Shown here: positions 19,361 to 26,927 of the stretch, one piece after another
How positions within the stretch are numbered: the stretch's first letter is position 1
Layout: the number at the start of each line of letters is the position of its first letter
Assembly (NCBI GenBank): GCA_021772515.1
Contig: JAJFLU010000041.1
Span: forward strand, 1-52,728
Length of the DNA stretch: 52,728 bases
DNA from: Opitutales bacterium
GTDB taxonomy: Bacteria; Verrucomicrobiota; Verrucomicrobiia; Opitutales; UBA2987
Direction: 5' to 3'
Notes under the pieces: model-generated
What the model saw: the letters and a program-made list of their open reading frames with translations, nothing else
Databases searched by the model: none
Told to the model about the DNA's origin: nothing
Position numbers and translations under genes: made by a program

Positions 19361-20200
19361 TCAGTACGAGAAACTGGCGCCCACACTAACAATCGTCTTT
19401 TCGCCAGTGTTGAGCCCATCGATGGTCCGGGCCAGGGTGAGTGAATAGTATCTCCCGGAATCGCCGGACCAACCAAGGGTAAAATCGATATTGTGGCTGA
19501 TTTCCTTTAACTCTGGAAATCGCGCCGGGGTAAAGCCGGGAGCCCCGATATCCAGACCGGATAACCCCCTCCGCAGCCGGTAGCCCAGACCAATATCCAA
19601 ATGCTGACCAAATCTCCGAAAAACTCCCGTGGTCACAAAATACTCCTCGGGCACCTTTTTATTGCGCCATAAATAACCAATCTCACCCACCGCGCCAAAG
19701 CCTTTCGGAAAGGTCTTGCCAAACAACAGAGATCCCGAAAATCCCGAAGCCCCGTCACCCACGGCCGAGGGAAAACCGACTTCATAATTCCCCTCGATGA
19801 CACCACCGAGTCGAATCGCGATTGTGGGTGCCCATTCGTTGTTTTGGCTGAACTCATCGACCACCTTCCAGCGCAGGCCGATCAACGTATCCATCAGGCC
19901 GTCGGAGGTAAGGTCACCGTCTCTCGTCCGCACATAGCCCAGGCGCATATCAAAAGCGAGATTTGGCCGCAATCCATAGTCGATATAGATACCGGCGGTA
20001 TGCTGATCGAGCTGCTCGGGATAGTCCATTTTTTGGTTCGCCCGGTAAAATACATCAAAGGTTTCAAAAGTATAGGAAACCGCCGCTTCCCATTCATGGG
20101 GCGCCGGCAGCCACGCCGATTGCCCTCGGGCTACATTACTGCCCACTGCAGGGAGCAGTAAAAACACCCACAGACTGTGGGCCATCTTTCCACCCGTCAT
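19361..20200 (-). CDS. Predicted outer-membrane beta-barrel protein
   Basis: The protein has a signal peptide (SLWVFLLLPAVGSNVARGQ). After it come alternating polar/hydrophobic strands rich in Gly and aromatic residues, ending in VSVGASFSY with a terminal aromatic typical of outer-membrane barrels. Specific function is not recognised. The frame is open to 20239 (TTG), overlapping the upstream gene. I place the start at the ATG at 20200, which gives 279 residues; another ATG lies at 20185. It sits directly upstream of the hybrid kinase, which suggests an envelope component linked to that sensor. That link is inference. Confidence 0.7.
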   Translation of the reverse strand: MTGGKMAHSLWVFLLLPAVGSNVARGQSAWLPAPHEWEAAVSYTFETFDVFYRANQKMDYPEQLDQHTAGIYIDYGLRPNLAFDMRLGYVRTRDGDLTSDGLMDTLIGLRWKVVDEFSQNNEWAPTIAIRLGGVIEGNYEVGFPSAVGDGASGFSGSLLFGKTFPKGFGAVGEIGYLWRNKKVPEEYFVTTGVFRRFGQHLDIGLGYRLRRGLSGLDIGAPGFTPARFPELKEISHNIDFTLGWSGDSGRYYSLTLARTIDGLNTGEKTIVSVGASFSY

Positions 20201-20216
20201 CCTGGAAAATTTCGAC

Positions 20217-20591
20217 CTATTCAACTTTTCCACCTTCAATTTTGATTTTATATCGAATCTCCAGAAAATACATCAAGGCGGTCATCTGTTCCTCATCCAG
20301 TTTCCCCGCATAGGATGCCAAATCGATTTTTTTTTGGACGGTTCGGGGCAGCTTTTCCTGATATTGGCGAAGGAGTTCATTCTGTTCGTCCCTCAGCGAT
20401 GGCATATCCTTGGCCTCCATTTTACCCGCATAGACGGATTTCCCAAGGTGATAAAGCTCCGGTTTAATTTGTCGGGGAGGCCGTGGACCCCCGCCGATAT
20501 AACTGCCCGAGGCCGATAAATCATCACCCGACAGAAAAAATAAGGAACCGCATAGCAATAGCAGGTAAACTGTCCATCTCGATATGCGCAT
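20217..20591 (-). CDS. Small secreted protein resembling a haemless cytochrome c fold
   Basis: About 124 residues. A hydrophobic signal segment (WTVYLLLLCGSLFFLSG) is followed by LYHLGKSVYAGKM and, near the end, ASYAGKLDEEQMTALMYFLEIRY. The spacing and the closing helix resemble the start and end of small class I cytochromes, but no CXXCH haem motif is present. The resemblance is by eye only. The gene is upstream of the barrel and kinase and probably begins their transcript. It could be an exported ligand, a barrel accessory or a sensor partner. A GTG 9 bases upstream is an alternative start. Confidence 0.6.
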   Translation of the reverse strand: MRISRWTVYLLLLCGSLFFLSGDDLSASGSYIGGGPRPPRQIKPELYHLGKSVYAGKMEAKDMPSLRDEQNELLRQYQEKLPRTVQKKIDLASYAGKLDEEQMTALMYFLEIRYKIKIEGGKVE

Positions 20592-20749
20592 AATATCCAC
20601 TGCTTCAAAAACCAGTCGCCCAAGGTCCCGTTCCAGAGCATGCCTTCAACTTGAAAACGGTAAGACTGATCGAAGTCTCCCTTTTTGGCAATATTTTCTT
20701 TAAATCTTAGCCGGAGCAACTTTTTCAATTTTGCCTCAAATTTTGACTT

Positions 20750-22861
20750 GTGCCGGAAAATGTCCATCCGCATAGTCCGAACTCCGTGTTATCGGGATTA
20801 AAATTTACCAATCTGGCCCTGCTCCTAATCGCCGCCCAAAGCCCGGATCAACCGCCTCAACTGAGCTCCGATCAGGCCATCGTTTACGATAGCGCGACCC
20901 AGAGTACGATCGCTCGCGGCAATGCCACCCTCACGCATCAGGGTTTAACCGTGGTGGCCGACGAAATTCGCTATATCGCCGCACAGAACATTGCCCATGC
21001 CGAGGGCAATACCCGCGTCCATTACGGAAATATCCGCCTCGTGGGCAGGGGTCTCGTCTATGATGTGGATACCAAACGGACCTCCTCGGAGGCCTTTCGG
21101 ATGGGCTCTCCACCCCTCTATGCGGAGGGAGATGGCTTCAGCGGAACGAGGGATAAAATCACCGTCGAAAATGTTACCATGTATTTTGGCGAACCTTCCC
21201 CCGTCGGGCTGAATTTCAAGGCGGCGCGGGCAACCGTCTTCACGGAGGATCGCATCGAGGCGGAAAATGTTACCTTTCGCATCGGCGAGTTTCCCATTTT
21301 CCGCCTCCCGCGTTACAAACAGAGCGTGGATACCCTGGCCGTCCTCCTCTCTGGAAAATTGGGATACCGGGGTAACCTCGGAGCCTATTTTCGCACCAAC
21401 AGCCTCTTCCCCGTCAGTGAAAACTGGCGTGCCGGAGCGGTTTTCGATGTCTATACAAAACGCGGCCTGCTCATCGGTCCCGCCCTCGGTTGGAGCCTCG
21501 ACCAACCGGACAACCGGGCCAAATTTCAATTCGAGAGCGGCTACATAAATGACGATGGCGATCTCGGATTCGATCGACTCGGTGATGCGGTGGATCAGGA
21601 TCGCTACTTTTTCACCATTCGACATCAGCAGGAAATCGGGGAGCGTTTTTCAGTCAATGCGGCCATCAACGCCTGGAGTGATTCCGAGGTGATACGGGAT
21701 TTTCGACCCGATCTTTTTCGCGACGACCAGAATCCCGACAATTTCCTCGAAGCCGTCTATCGGGGAGAGAACTTTTTCCTCACGGGTTTCCTCCGTTTCG
21801 CGCCCAATGGCTTTCAAAACACACAGGAACGCCTGCCCGAAATTCGCCTCGACTGGATGCCCACGCCGATTTTCGATACCGGCACCTACCAAAGCCTGAG
21901 CGCCTCCTACGTCCGCCTGCAGGAGGATTCCTTTCTCACAAAACCGGAGCTTGAGAGCGACCGTTTTGATGTCTTTTACAGTCTTTACAAGCCAATCGAG
22001 GTCCGCAAATGGCTGCACCTGCTGCCCGTGGCCAGCGCCCGATTGACCCACTACGCGGACACCCTCGGCAGTGACGATTCGTTTACCCGAGTGATGGGAG
22101 AATTCGGCCTCGATGCCGAAGTGCAGGCCCACGCCACATGGGAATACAAAAACGAGCGTTGGGGCATCGACGGCCTCCGCCACCTCGTGAAACCGGTGCT
22201 GCGCTGGCGCTACCTGCCGGGCGGCAACAGTGGCCGCAGCGAGATTATTCCCATCGACCGCGAGGTATTCAGCACCAGCCTGCCCCCCATCGGCCTGGCC
22301 AATATTCGCAATATCGATGACCTGACCGACCGCCATGTTTTGCGTCTCGGGGTCGAAAACCTTCTCCAAACCCGGAACGAGGATTACGGTTCTCGCAACC
22401 TCGTGACTCTCAATTTTTACCAGGATATATTGTTTTCCGCCGAGCCGGGTGAGGACGAATGGGCGAGCTTTTATACTCAAATGGAAATCCATCCAGTCAA
22501 CTGGTTCAGTTTCGGCCTTTACAGCAAAATACGGACCGAAGACCTCACATTGGAGGAGACCCGCACACGATTTCGGATCACCGATGGCGATGTCTGGCAA
22601 TTCTCGCTCGAAACCGACACCCTGCAAAACCAGATCAACCAGTACGACCTCGATTTTTTCTACAAAATGAATGAACGGTGGGCTTTCCGCAGCCGCTGGC
22701 GGGTCGATTCCCGGCGCAATGACTTTACGGAGCAAATTTATGCCATCCGCCAGCGAATTGCCAATACCTGGGATGTCGAGTACCAACTAGTTTTTCATCA
22801 AGGAAGCACCCGTGAAGACGATTTTGGTTTCAATATCCGTATAAATCTCTTGAGTTTCTAG
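20750..22861 (+). CDS. lptD: LPS-assembly protein LptD (OstA-like)
   Basis: LptD is the outer-membrane barrel that inserts lipopolysaccharide with LptE. The 703 residues show an N-terminal OstA jelly-roll region (about 40-180, with DQAIVYDSATQSTIARGN and repeated beta units). A long C-terminal barrel follows, closing with NTWDVEYQLVFHQGS and FGFNIRINLLSF. The GTG at 20786 gives a better signal peptide (LSGLKFTNLALLLIAAQ) and may be the real start. I see no cysteine in the chain, unlike E. coli LptD, which depends on disulfides. scpA follows 8 bases later. No lptE is nearby. Confidence 0.85.
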   Translation: MPENVHPHSPNSVLSGLKFTNLALLLIAAQSPDQPPQLSSDQAIVYDSATQSTIARGNATLTHQGLTVVADEIRYIAAQNIAHAEGNTRVHYGNIRLVGRGLVYDVDTKRTSSEAFRMGSPPLYAEGDGFSGTRDKITVENVTMYFGEPSPVGLNFKAARATVFTEDRIEAENVTFRIGEFPIFRLPRYKQSVDTLAVLLSGKLGYRGNLGAYFRTNSLFPVSENWRAGAVFDVYTKRGLLIGPALGWSLDQPDNRAKFQFESGYINDDGDLGFDRLGDAVDQDRYFFTIRHQQEIGERFSVNAAINAWSDSEVIRDFRPDLFRDDQNPDNFLEAVYRGENFFLTGFLRFAPNGFQNTQERLPEIRLDWMPTPIFDTGTYQSLSASYVRLQEDSFLTKPELESDRFDVFYSLYKPIEVRKWLHLLPVASARLTHYADTLGSDDSFTRVMGEFGLDAEVQAHATWEYKNERWGIDGLRHLVKPVLRWRYLPGGNSGRSEIIPIDREVFSTSLPPIGLANIRNIDDLTDRHVLRLGVENLLQTRNEDYGSRNLVTLNFYQDILFSAEPGEDEWASFYTQMEIHPVNWFSFGLYSKIRTEDLTLEETRTRFRITDGDVWQFSLETDTLQNQINQYDLDFFYKMNERWAFRSRWRVDSRRNDFTEQIYAIRQRIANTWDVEYQLVFHQGSTREDDFGFNIRINLLSF

Positions 22862-22869
22862 GAAAAGCC

Positions 22870-23664
22870 ATGAGTGAAGCATTTCTGCAGCCTTTGGAGC
22901 ACCCGGTCAAACTGCCTCTTTTCGAGGGGCCGCTCGACCTCCTCCTCTACCTCATCCGAAAAAACGAGATCGAGGTTTACGATATTCCCATCGAGGAAGT
23001 CACCCGCCAGTATATCGAAATCCTCGACCATATGGAGAAACTCAGCCTCGAAGTGGCGGGGGAGTTTTTCGTTATGGCGGCCACCCTCATGCACATAAAA
23101 AGCCGCATGCTGCTGCCAAAAAACGAACAGGCTTTCGAGGGGGCGGTCGATGATGACGAAGAGGCCGATCCCCGCTGGGAACTCGTCCAGCAACTTTTGG
23201 AATACAAAAAGTTCAAGGAGGCCGCATTTAAAATTGGCGACCTGATGGTCGAAGCCCAAAAATTTCTCAACCGGCACGGCAAGCCCTCGAAGGAGGATAA
23301 ATTGCCCCGCCCTCTCAAACCGACGGACAAAATTGATGTGTGGAATGTCTTCAACCAGGTTCTCCGGCGGCTCTCCGACAAAATCACTGTCGGAGAGATT
23401 CACGGCGAGGTCATCACAGTGTCGGACTGCATGGAAGATTTGCTGGATATCCTCCAAAAACGCCGCCAATTTCGATTCAGCAGCCTGTTTACCGAAGAAA
23501 AACACAGTCTGAATTTCCTCGTCTCCACCTTGTTGGCGGTGCTCGAATTGGTGCGCCTCAGAAAAATGGATGTCGAGCAGGAAGGCGAGTTTGAAGATCT
23601 CCTCTGCACCGCCTTCGAGGAACCCACGGGAATTACCGCGGTCCCCCAGGAATTGGAAAATTAA
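22870..23664 (+). CDS. scpA: Segregation and condensation protein A (ScpA)
   Basis: ScpA is the kleisin that bridges the SMC dimer with ScpB in chromosome organisation. The 264 residues begin with the conserved kleisin N-terminus FEGPLDLLLYLIRKNEIEVYDIPI, then EFFVMAATLMHIKSRMLLP, and end with a winged-helix region containing FSSLFTEEKHSLNFLVSTLLAVLELVRL. Length is typical. It has AGGAAAAG upstream of the ATG and follows lptD by 8 bases. The usual neighbour scpB is not in this window. Confidence 0.95.
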   Translation: MSEAFLQPLEHPVKLPLFEGPLDLLLYLIRKNEIEVYDIPIEEVTRQYIEILDHMEKLSLEVAGEFFVMAATLMHIKSRMLLPKNEQAFEGAVDDDEEADPRWELVQQLLEYKKFKEAAFKIGDLMVEAQKFLNRHGKPSKEDKLPRPLKPTDKIDVWNVFNQVLRRLSDKITVGEIHGEVITVSDCMEDLLDILQKRRQFRFSSLFTEEKHSLNFLVSTLLAVLELVRLRKMDVEQEGEFEDLLCTAFEEPTGITAVPQELEN

Positions 23665-23708
23665 ATTCCCGCTTGATATTTTTCTCGAATTAAACAGAGC
23701 TCCAAATT

Positions 23709-23957
23709 GTGAACGACCAAACTCCAAAACAAGAAAGACACCTCGTGGGTATCGGCCTTGATAACGAGGACGGACACAAACGCATAACTTCTGCGGAAAA
23801 ATTCTCCATTGTCGGCGGCTCCGAGGAAACCCATGACCGTATGACCGAAACCGTGGTCAAAACCTTTGAAAACCTCAAGGAACGCGGAAAAGAACTGGAA
23901 ACAGTAGAACCCAAAGAACTCGTCGACATCATGGCAAAAAACATACCAAAATCCTGA
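23709..23957 (+). CDS. Small conserved-looking hypothetical protein
   Basis: The 82-residue hydrophilic protein has no membrane segment or signal. It contains HLVGIGLDNEDGHKRIT, FSIVGGSEETHDRMTE and a helical C-terminus rich in Lys and Glu. The start is GTG. It lies between scpA and thioredoxin, 6 bases before the latter, so it is likely co-transcribed. I do not recognise a domain. Confidence 0.65.
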   Translation: MNDQTPKQERHLVGIGLDNEDGHKRITSAEKFSIVGGSEETHDRMTETVVKTFENLKERGKELETVEPKELVDIMAKNIPKS

Positions 23958-23963
23958 AAAATT

Positions 23964-24290
23964 ATGTCTGAAAATCTGCTCGATCTAAACAACGAAACTT
24001 TCGAAAGCGCCATAACCGGCTCGACCATACCCGTCCTCGTGGACTTTTGGGCGCAATGGTGCGGCCCCTGCAAGCAAATGGCGCCCATACTCGAGGAAAT
24101 GGCCGCAGAAATGACCGGTCAGCTACAGGTGGCCAAGGTCGATATTGACCAGAATTTCGACCTCGCCAAGCAATACGGTATCCAGTCGATTCCCACCCTC
24201 ATGCTCTTCAAGGAAGGCAAAGCAGTGGAGCAGATCGTAGGGCTGCGCGGCAAAGATGATTTGCTCGGAAAAATTTCCCCTCACCTTTAA
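23964..24290 (+). CDS. trxA: Thioredoxin
   Basis: The 108-residue cytoplasmic thioredoxin has the active site WCGPC (C33, C36) inside VDFWAQWCGPCKQM and the cis-Pro loop SIPTLMLF. It reduces protein disulfides using electrons from thioredoxin reductase, which is not in this window. The domain is complete and has no signal peptide. It is the last gene of the plus-strand run. Confidence 0.97.
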   Translation: MSENLLDLNNETFESAITGSTIPVLVDFWAQWCGPCKQMAPILEEMAAEMTGQLQVAKVDIDQNFDLAKQYGIQSIPTLMLFKEGKAVEQIVGLRGKDDLLGKISPHL

Positions 24291-24462
24291 AAATCGGCTC
24301 CACCGCGAAGGGTGCCAATCCAGGCATAACTCTCTTCGTCATCCTCATCCTCTTTGTCTTCCTCTAATATTGAGTGTAAGATTTTATTGTTTTGAAGTGT
24401 ATGAGGCGAAGAGGAAGATTCTCTAAAAAGGCCTTAAATACGCGCCATTCGGCGGCCATTCC

Positions 24463-24795
24463 TTACCTTGCGCAGTTGATACAGAGAACTGCGTCGAGTT
24501 GAGCCTCCAACCGCGCCTCGGCGATCGGCTTTCGGCAGAGGCCGCAGTTGCCATAGGTTCCCTTATCAATTCGCGTCAGGGCATTTCGCAAATTCTGCAA
24601 TTCGGATTTTTGGCGGCGAATTGAGTCGAGCGCCATTTGCTGCATCTGCATCGAATCCATCCGCGAAAGCCGCCCGATGGCCACATCGGGAGCAATCGGT
24701 TTGGTTTCAATGTCATCAACACCTAACTTTTTGTTGATCTCATCGATCCTCACTTCGATAAGAGACCTGAATTTTTCCAAATTATCCTTATTCAT
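24463..24795 (-). CDS. DksA/TraR family C4 zinc-finger protein
   Basis: About 110 residues: an N-terminal helical hairpin, then the C4 finger CGLC...CINC at the C-terminus. Members bind RNA polymerase through the secondary channel and modulate the stringent response, or act as DksA-like regulators. The ATG at 24795 is chosen because GGGGG lies 6 bases upstream; the frame is open for 8 more codons. The acidic tip residues of true DksA are not clearly present, so I give the family only. Confidence 0.85.
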   Translation of the reverse strand: MNKDNLEKFRSLIEVRIDEINKKLGVDDIETKPIAPDVAIGRLSRMDSMQMQQMALDSIRRQKSELQNLRNALTRIDKGTYGNCGLCRKPIAEARLEAQLDAVLCINCAR

Positions 24796-24813
24796 AAAAA
24801 ACCCCCGTTTCAC

Positions 24814-24830
24814 AACCACAGATTTCGCAG
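24814..24830 (-). repeat. Inverted copy of the ATCTGTGGTT-type repeat
   Basis: The minus strand reads CTGCGAAATCTGTGGTT, which matches 17 bases of the copy near 833-849. It points the opposite way to the copy at 24866-24899. Confidence 0.5.
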
Positions 24831-24865
24831 TTTAAGAAAGTGTCCTCCAATCGCTATTTAGAACC

Positions 24866-24899
24866 TATCCGTGTCAATCCGTGTAATCCGTGGTTAAAA
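24866..24899 (+). repeat. Copy of the ATCCGTGTAATCCGTGGTT-type repeat
   Basis: Three tandem ATCCGTG-like units end in TGGTTAAAA. The copy follows TAGAACCTAT, which also occurs at the ends of the 71-bp inverted-repeat element near 13.7 kb. It lies between the zinc-finger gene and the end of the SEC-C membrane gene. Confidence 0.5.
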
Positions 24900-24917
24900 A
24901 GTATCATTAAATCTTAC

Positions 24918-25646
24918 CTAATTGGATACGGCTCTTCCGCAGCATTTTTTGTATTTCTTACCACTGCCGCAATGGCAAATATCATTACGCCCGATTTTGC
25001 CTTTTGTCGCCTTTGGTTTCAATCCTTGTTTTTTGGCGGCTCTTGCAGAGAAAAACCGCGAGGTGATGTCCAACGTCAATCCCGATATAAATAGCGCGGT
25101 CGATGGCAAAATAATGTAATTGAGCGAAAGCAGCATCAGTCGCTCTTTGGTAAGATCGGGAGTAACCGTTCCAAATTCGAGATAGTCATTAAAAAGAAAA
25201 TATGAATGAGTTACAATCAGGATAACCTGAAGCAGAAACATCCAAACGGTTGAAAGCGCCACCAGACCCAAGGTGGAGGCATATTTCCTGAGAGGAAGCG
25301 CCGCCAGCAGAATTAACGGAATGAAAATGGCAAAATTCTGATGCGATTGCGTGGCCGCATGAATCGTTATTTGTGCCCGGCTCTTGGCGGGAACAAGGAT
25401 ATTTGGATCCTCGGGTGAAGGCACGTTAGTCTCGAACTCGACCGGCTCGATAAAAAAGTCCGCCACCGATTGTGAACTATCCTCCATCAACCTTCCCACC
25501 TGCGTTTCCAACCCGGTCTTCTTCCATACCATAATACAGAACACCATCATAATCGCTATGCGCAAAAACCCCCAGAAAAGAGTCCAGGGGGAAGGAAACT
25601 TCAGGAGAATATCCAGATTTCGCGGGTTGTCCGAAAAGTTGCCCAT
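24918..25646 (-). CDS. Exosortase-associated membrane protein with a C-terminal SEC-C motif
   Basis: The 242-residue protein has four hydrophobic helices (about 23-42, 106-119, 125-148, 168-190), with an extracytoplasmic region between the first two. A basic linker then leads to GRNDICHCGSGKKYKKCCG, a SEC-C zinc-binding motif (C224, C226, C235, C236) like the tail of SecA. It lies 32 bases downstream of the exosortase, so they are likely co-transcribed. The helix layout resembles the membrane proteins that accompany XrtH-type exosortases. The SEC-C tail on such a partner is unusual and could link sorting to SecA, SecB or the ribosome. That link is inference. Confidence 0.75.
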   Translation of the reverse strand: MGNFSDNPRNLDILLKFPSPWTLFWGFLRIAIMMVFCIMVWKKTGLETQVGRLMEDSSQSVADFFIEPVEFETNVPSPEDPNILVPAKSRAQITIHAATQSHQNFAIFIPLILLAALPLRKYASTLGLVALSTVWMFLLQVILIVTHSYFLFNDYLEFGTVTPDLTKERLMLLSLNYIILPSTALFISGLTLDITSRFFSARAAKKQGLKPKATKGKIGRNDICHCGSGKKYKKCCGRAVSN

Positions 25647-25678
25647 TCTATGCTTTCAAGTGAATCAACTGGTTTCAA

Positions 25679-26236
25679 CTAACTGCTTTGAGTTTGCAAA
25701 TCTTTGACAGTTTTTACTGCCCAGTAATTCCAGAATAAAAATATCATAACGATGGCAAATATTTGCCCCACGACCGTGTGGTAAAAGGAGAAATCTTTTT
25801 CATCACTGACAAAAAACAAAGCCACAACAAGCCCCCCAACTCGCACCTGATTCATCACAAACACAAATAAAAGCCCCGTCAGCAAACCAGTGATTTTCGC
25901 TTTTAATTTACAGGGAAAAGGCAAAATAGCGCTGGCTAATATCAGGTAGGCCAAGGCCCCATCACAACCATAGCCGATAGAAATGGTTTTCAAAACACCA
26001 CGAAAATTGATCCACAGATTGATATCACTGTGCTTTATATCCAGCCCGGTGAGACCTGTCAGAAAAGCAAAGACTGCCGCTGTAATTTTATCGAGCGGCA
26101 GCAGGACTGTGCCCGGGGAAATGGAGAGCAGAAATACAAAAAACAAAGCCGTTAAGAGAATGGCCGGAAATAAGATAACCGGGTTAGCCGTAATCGGCTT
26201 ACCATCCTCCCTCCAAAATAATTTTTTTAAATTCAA
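25679..26236 (-). CDS. Exosortase/archaeosortase family transpeptidase (XrtH-like)
   Basis: The 185-residue integral membrane cysteine transpeptidase keeps the full catalytic triad: C91 in GYGCDGA, R132 in MNQVRVGG and H153 in FYHTVVGQ. Helices lie around 20-39, 45-62, 92-106, 116-143 and 155-171. Exosortases process proteins carrying a C-terminal signal, helix and basic tail. The short length and the FxFYHTVVGQ region resemble the XrtH subtype, but I cannot prove the subtype. The start is TTG with GGGAG 11-15 bases upstream. No protein in this window carries a convincing C-terminal sorting signal. Confidence 0.88.
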   Translation of the reverse strand: MNLKKLFWREDGKPITANPVILFPAILLTALFFVFLLSISPGTVLLPLDKITAAVFAFLTGLTGLDIKHSDINLWINFRGVLKTISIGYGCDGALAYLILASAILPFPCKLKAKITGLLTGLLFVFVMNQVRVGGLVVALFFVSDEKDFSFYHTVVGQIFAIVMIFLFWNYWAVKTVKDLQTQSS

Positions 26237-26301
26237 CTACTGAAACTCCCATTTAAATTGGTTTTTTTAACACAAATTCAAGAATCTGGATACCGTTGGG
26301 G

Positions 26302-26781
26302 TTAAACCCAAAACTCCTTGTGCGCTTTGATTGCCTCCGCTTCCAGCGCTGGCCCGATCACCTCGATACTTGCGTTTCCCCGCATTAAAATATCGCGACA
26401 ATGCACAGGCAAACTGGGGTTTTCGGGATGATTGTCTATGATACCGTACAATCCCTCGATTCCCACCCCAAACACCACTCTGCCAATATTTCCCCAGAAA
26501 ATCGCCCCGGAACACATCGGGCAGGGCTCGGCGCTGGAGTAAAACGTGCCACCCGCAATCTGCTCATTGCTTAATTCTCTGGAGATTTTTCGAATGAGGT
26601 TCGTTTCGGCATGACCGGTGCAATCATTGCCGGTTACGACCGTGTTTTCACCTTCGAGCAAAACAATCCCGCCCGCGTCGACAAATACCGCCCCAAACGG
26701 GTGATTCCCGTTTTCCCTCGCCCGCCGGGAAACCTCAATCGCCAAACGCAAAAATTTCTCATCCAAAGTGCCCAATTCCAT
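26302..26781 (-). CDS. Nucleoside/guanine deaminase-like zinc enzyme
   Basis: This cytidine-deaminase-fold enzyme hydrolyses the amino group of a base or nucleoside. With the ATG at 26781 it has 159 residues, with zinc ligands H57 (HAE, catalytic E59) and the pair C87/C90 in PCPMCSGAIFW. The sequence around NTVVTGNDCTGHAETNLI is closer to guanine-deaminase-type nucleoside deaminases than to TadA. It is divergent from an NCS2 permease gene, which fits purine or pyrimidine salvage. An in-frame start at 26820 would overlap the permease leader and is less likely. Confidence 0.85.
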   Translation of the reverse strand: MELGTLDEKFLRLAIEVSRRARENGNHPFGAVFVDAGGIVLLEGENTVVTGNDCTGHAETNLIRKISRELSNEQIAGGTFYSSAEPCPMCSGAIFWGNIGRVVFGVGIEGLYGIIDNHPENPSLPVHCRDILMRGNASIEVIGPALEAEAIKAHKEFWV

Positions 26782-26849
26782 GAATATTTTCGATAAAGTT
26801 AAAAAAATTGAGTAAATCACACAATTTAGCTGGCTATCCTATGATCTTT

Positions 26850-26927
26850 GCCGACCCCAATGCAAGGTGTTTGAAAATCTTGCCAGCGGTGGGAAAAGCA
26901 GCATCCTGCCAATCACTGCTTTTATTT
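26850..26927 (+). promoter_or_regulatory. Candidate structured leader before the NCS2 permease
   Basis: Between the divergent starts the plus strand can form a GCAAG/CTTGC stem (862-866 with 879-883 of the 26 kb block). It can also form an 8-bp stem AAAAGCAG/CTGCTTTT (26894-26901 with 26916-26923) that ends just before the ATG at 26928. An alternative GCAG/CTGC pairing (26898-26901 with 26906-26909) competes with the second stem. This could be an attenuator or riboswitch, but no known class is identified. Confidence 0.3.

Noticed and set aside
21650..22786. 378-codon minus-strand frame
   Set aside because: Antisense shadow of the lptD barrel, with no domain signal.
22858..23727. 289-codon minus-strand frame
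   Set aside because: Antisense shadow of scpA, which has a clear kleisin signature.
24291..24462. TCTTCCTCT/AGAGGAAGA inverted repeat as a shared terminator
   Set aside because: The arms are about 50 bases apart with no T-run on either strand. The evidence is too weak to list.
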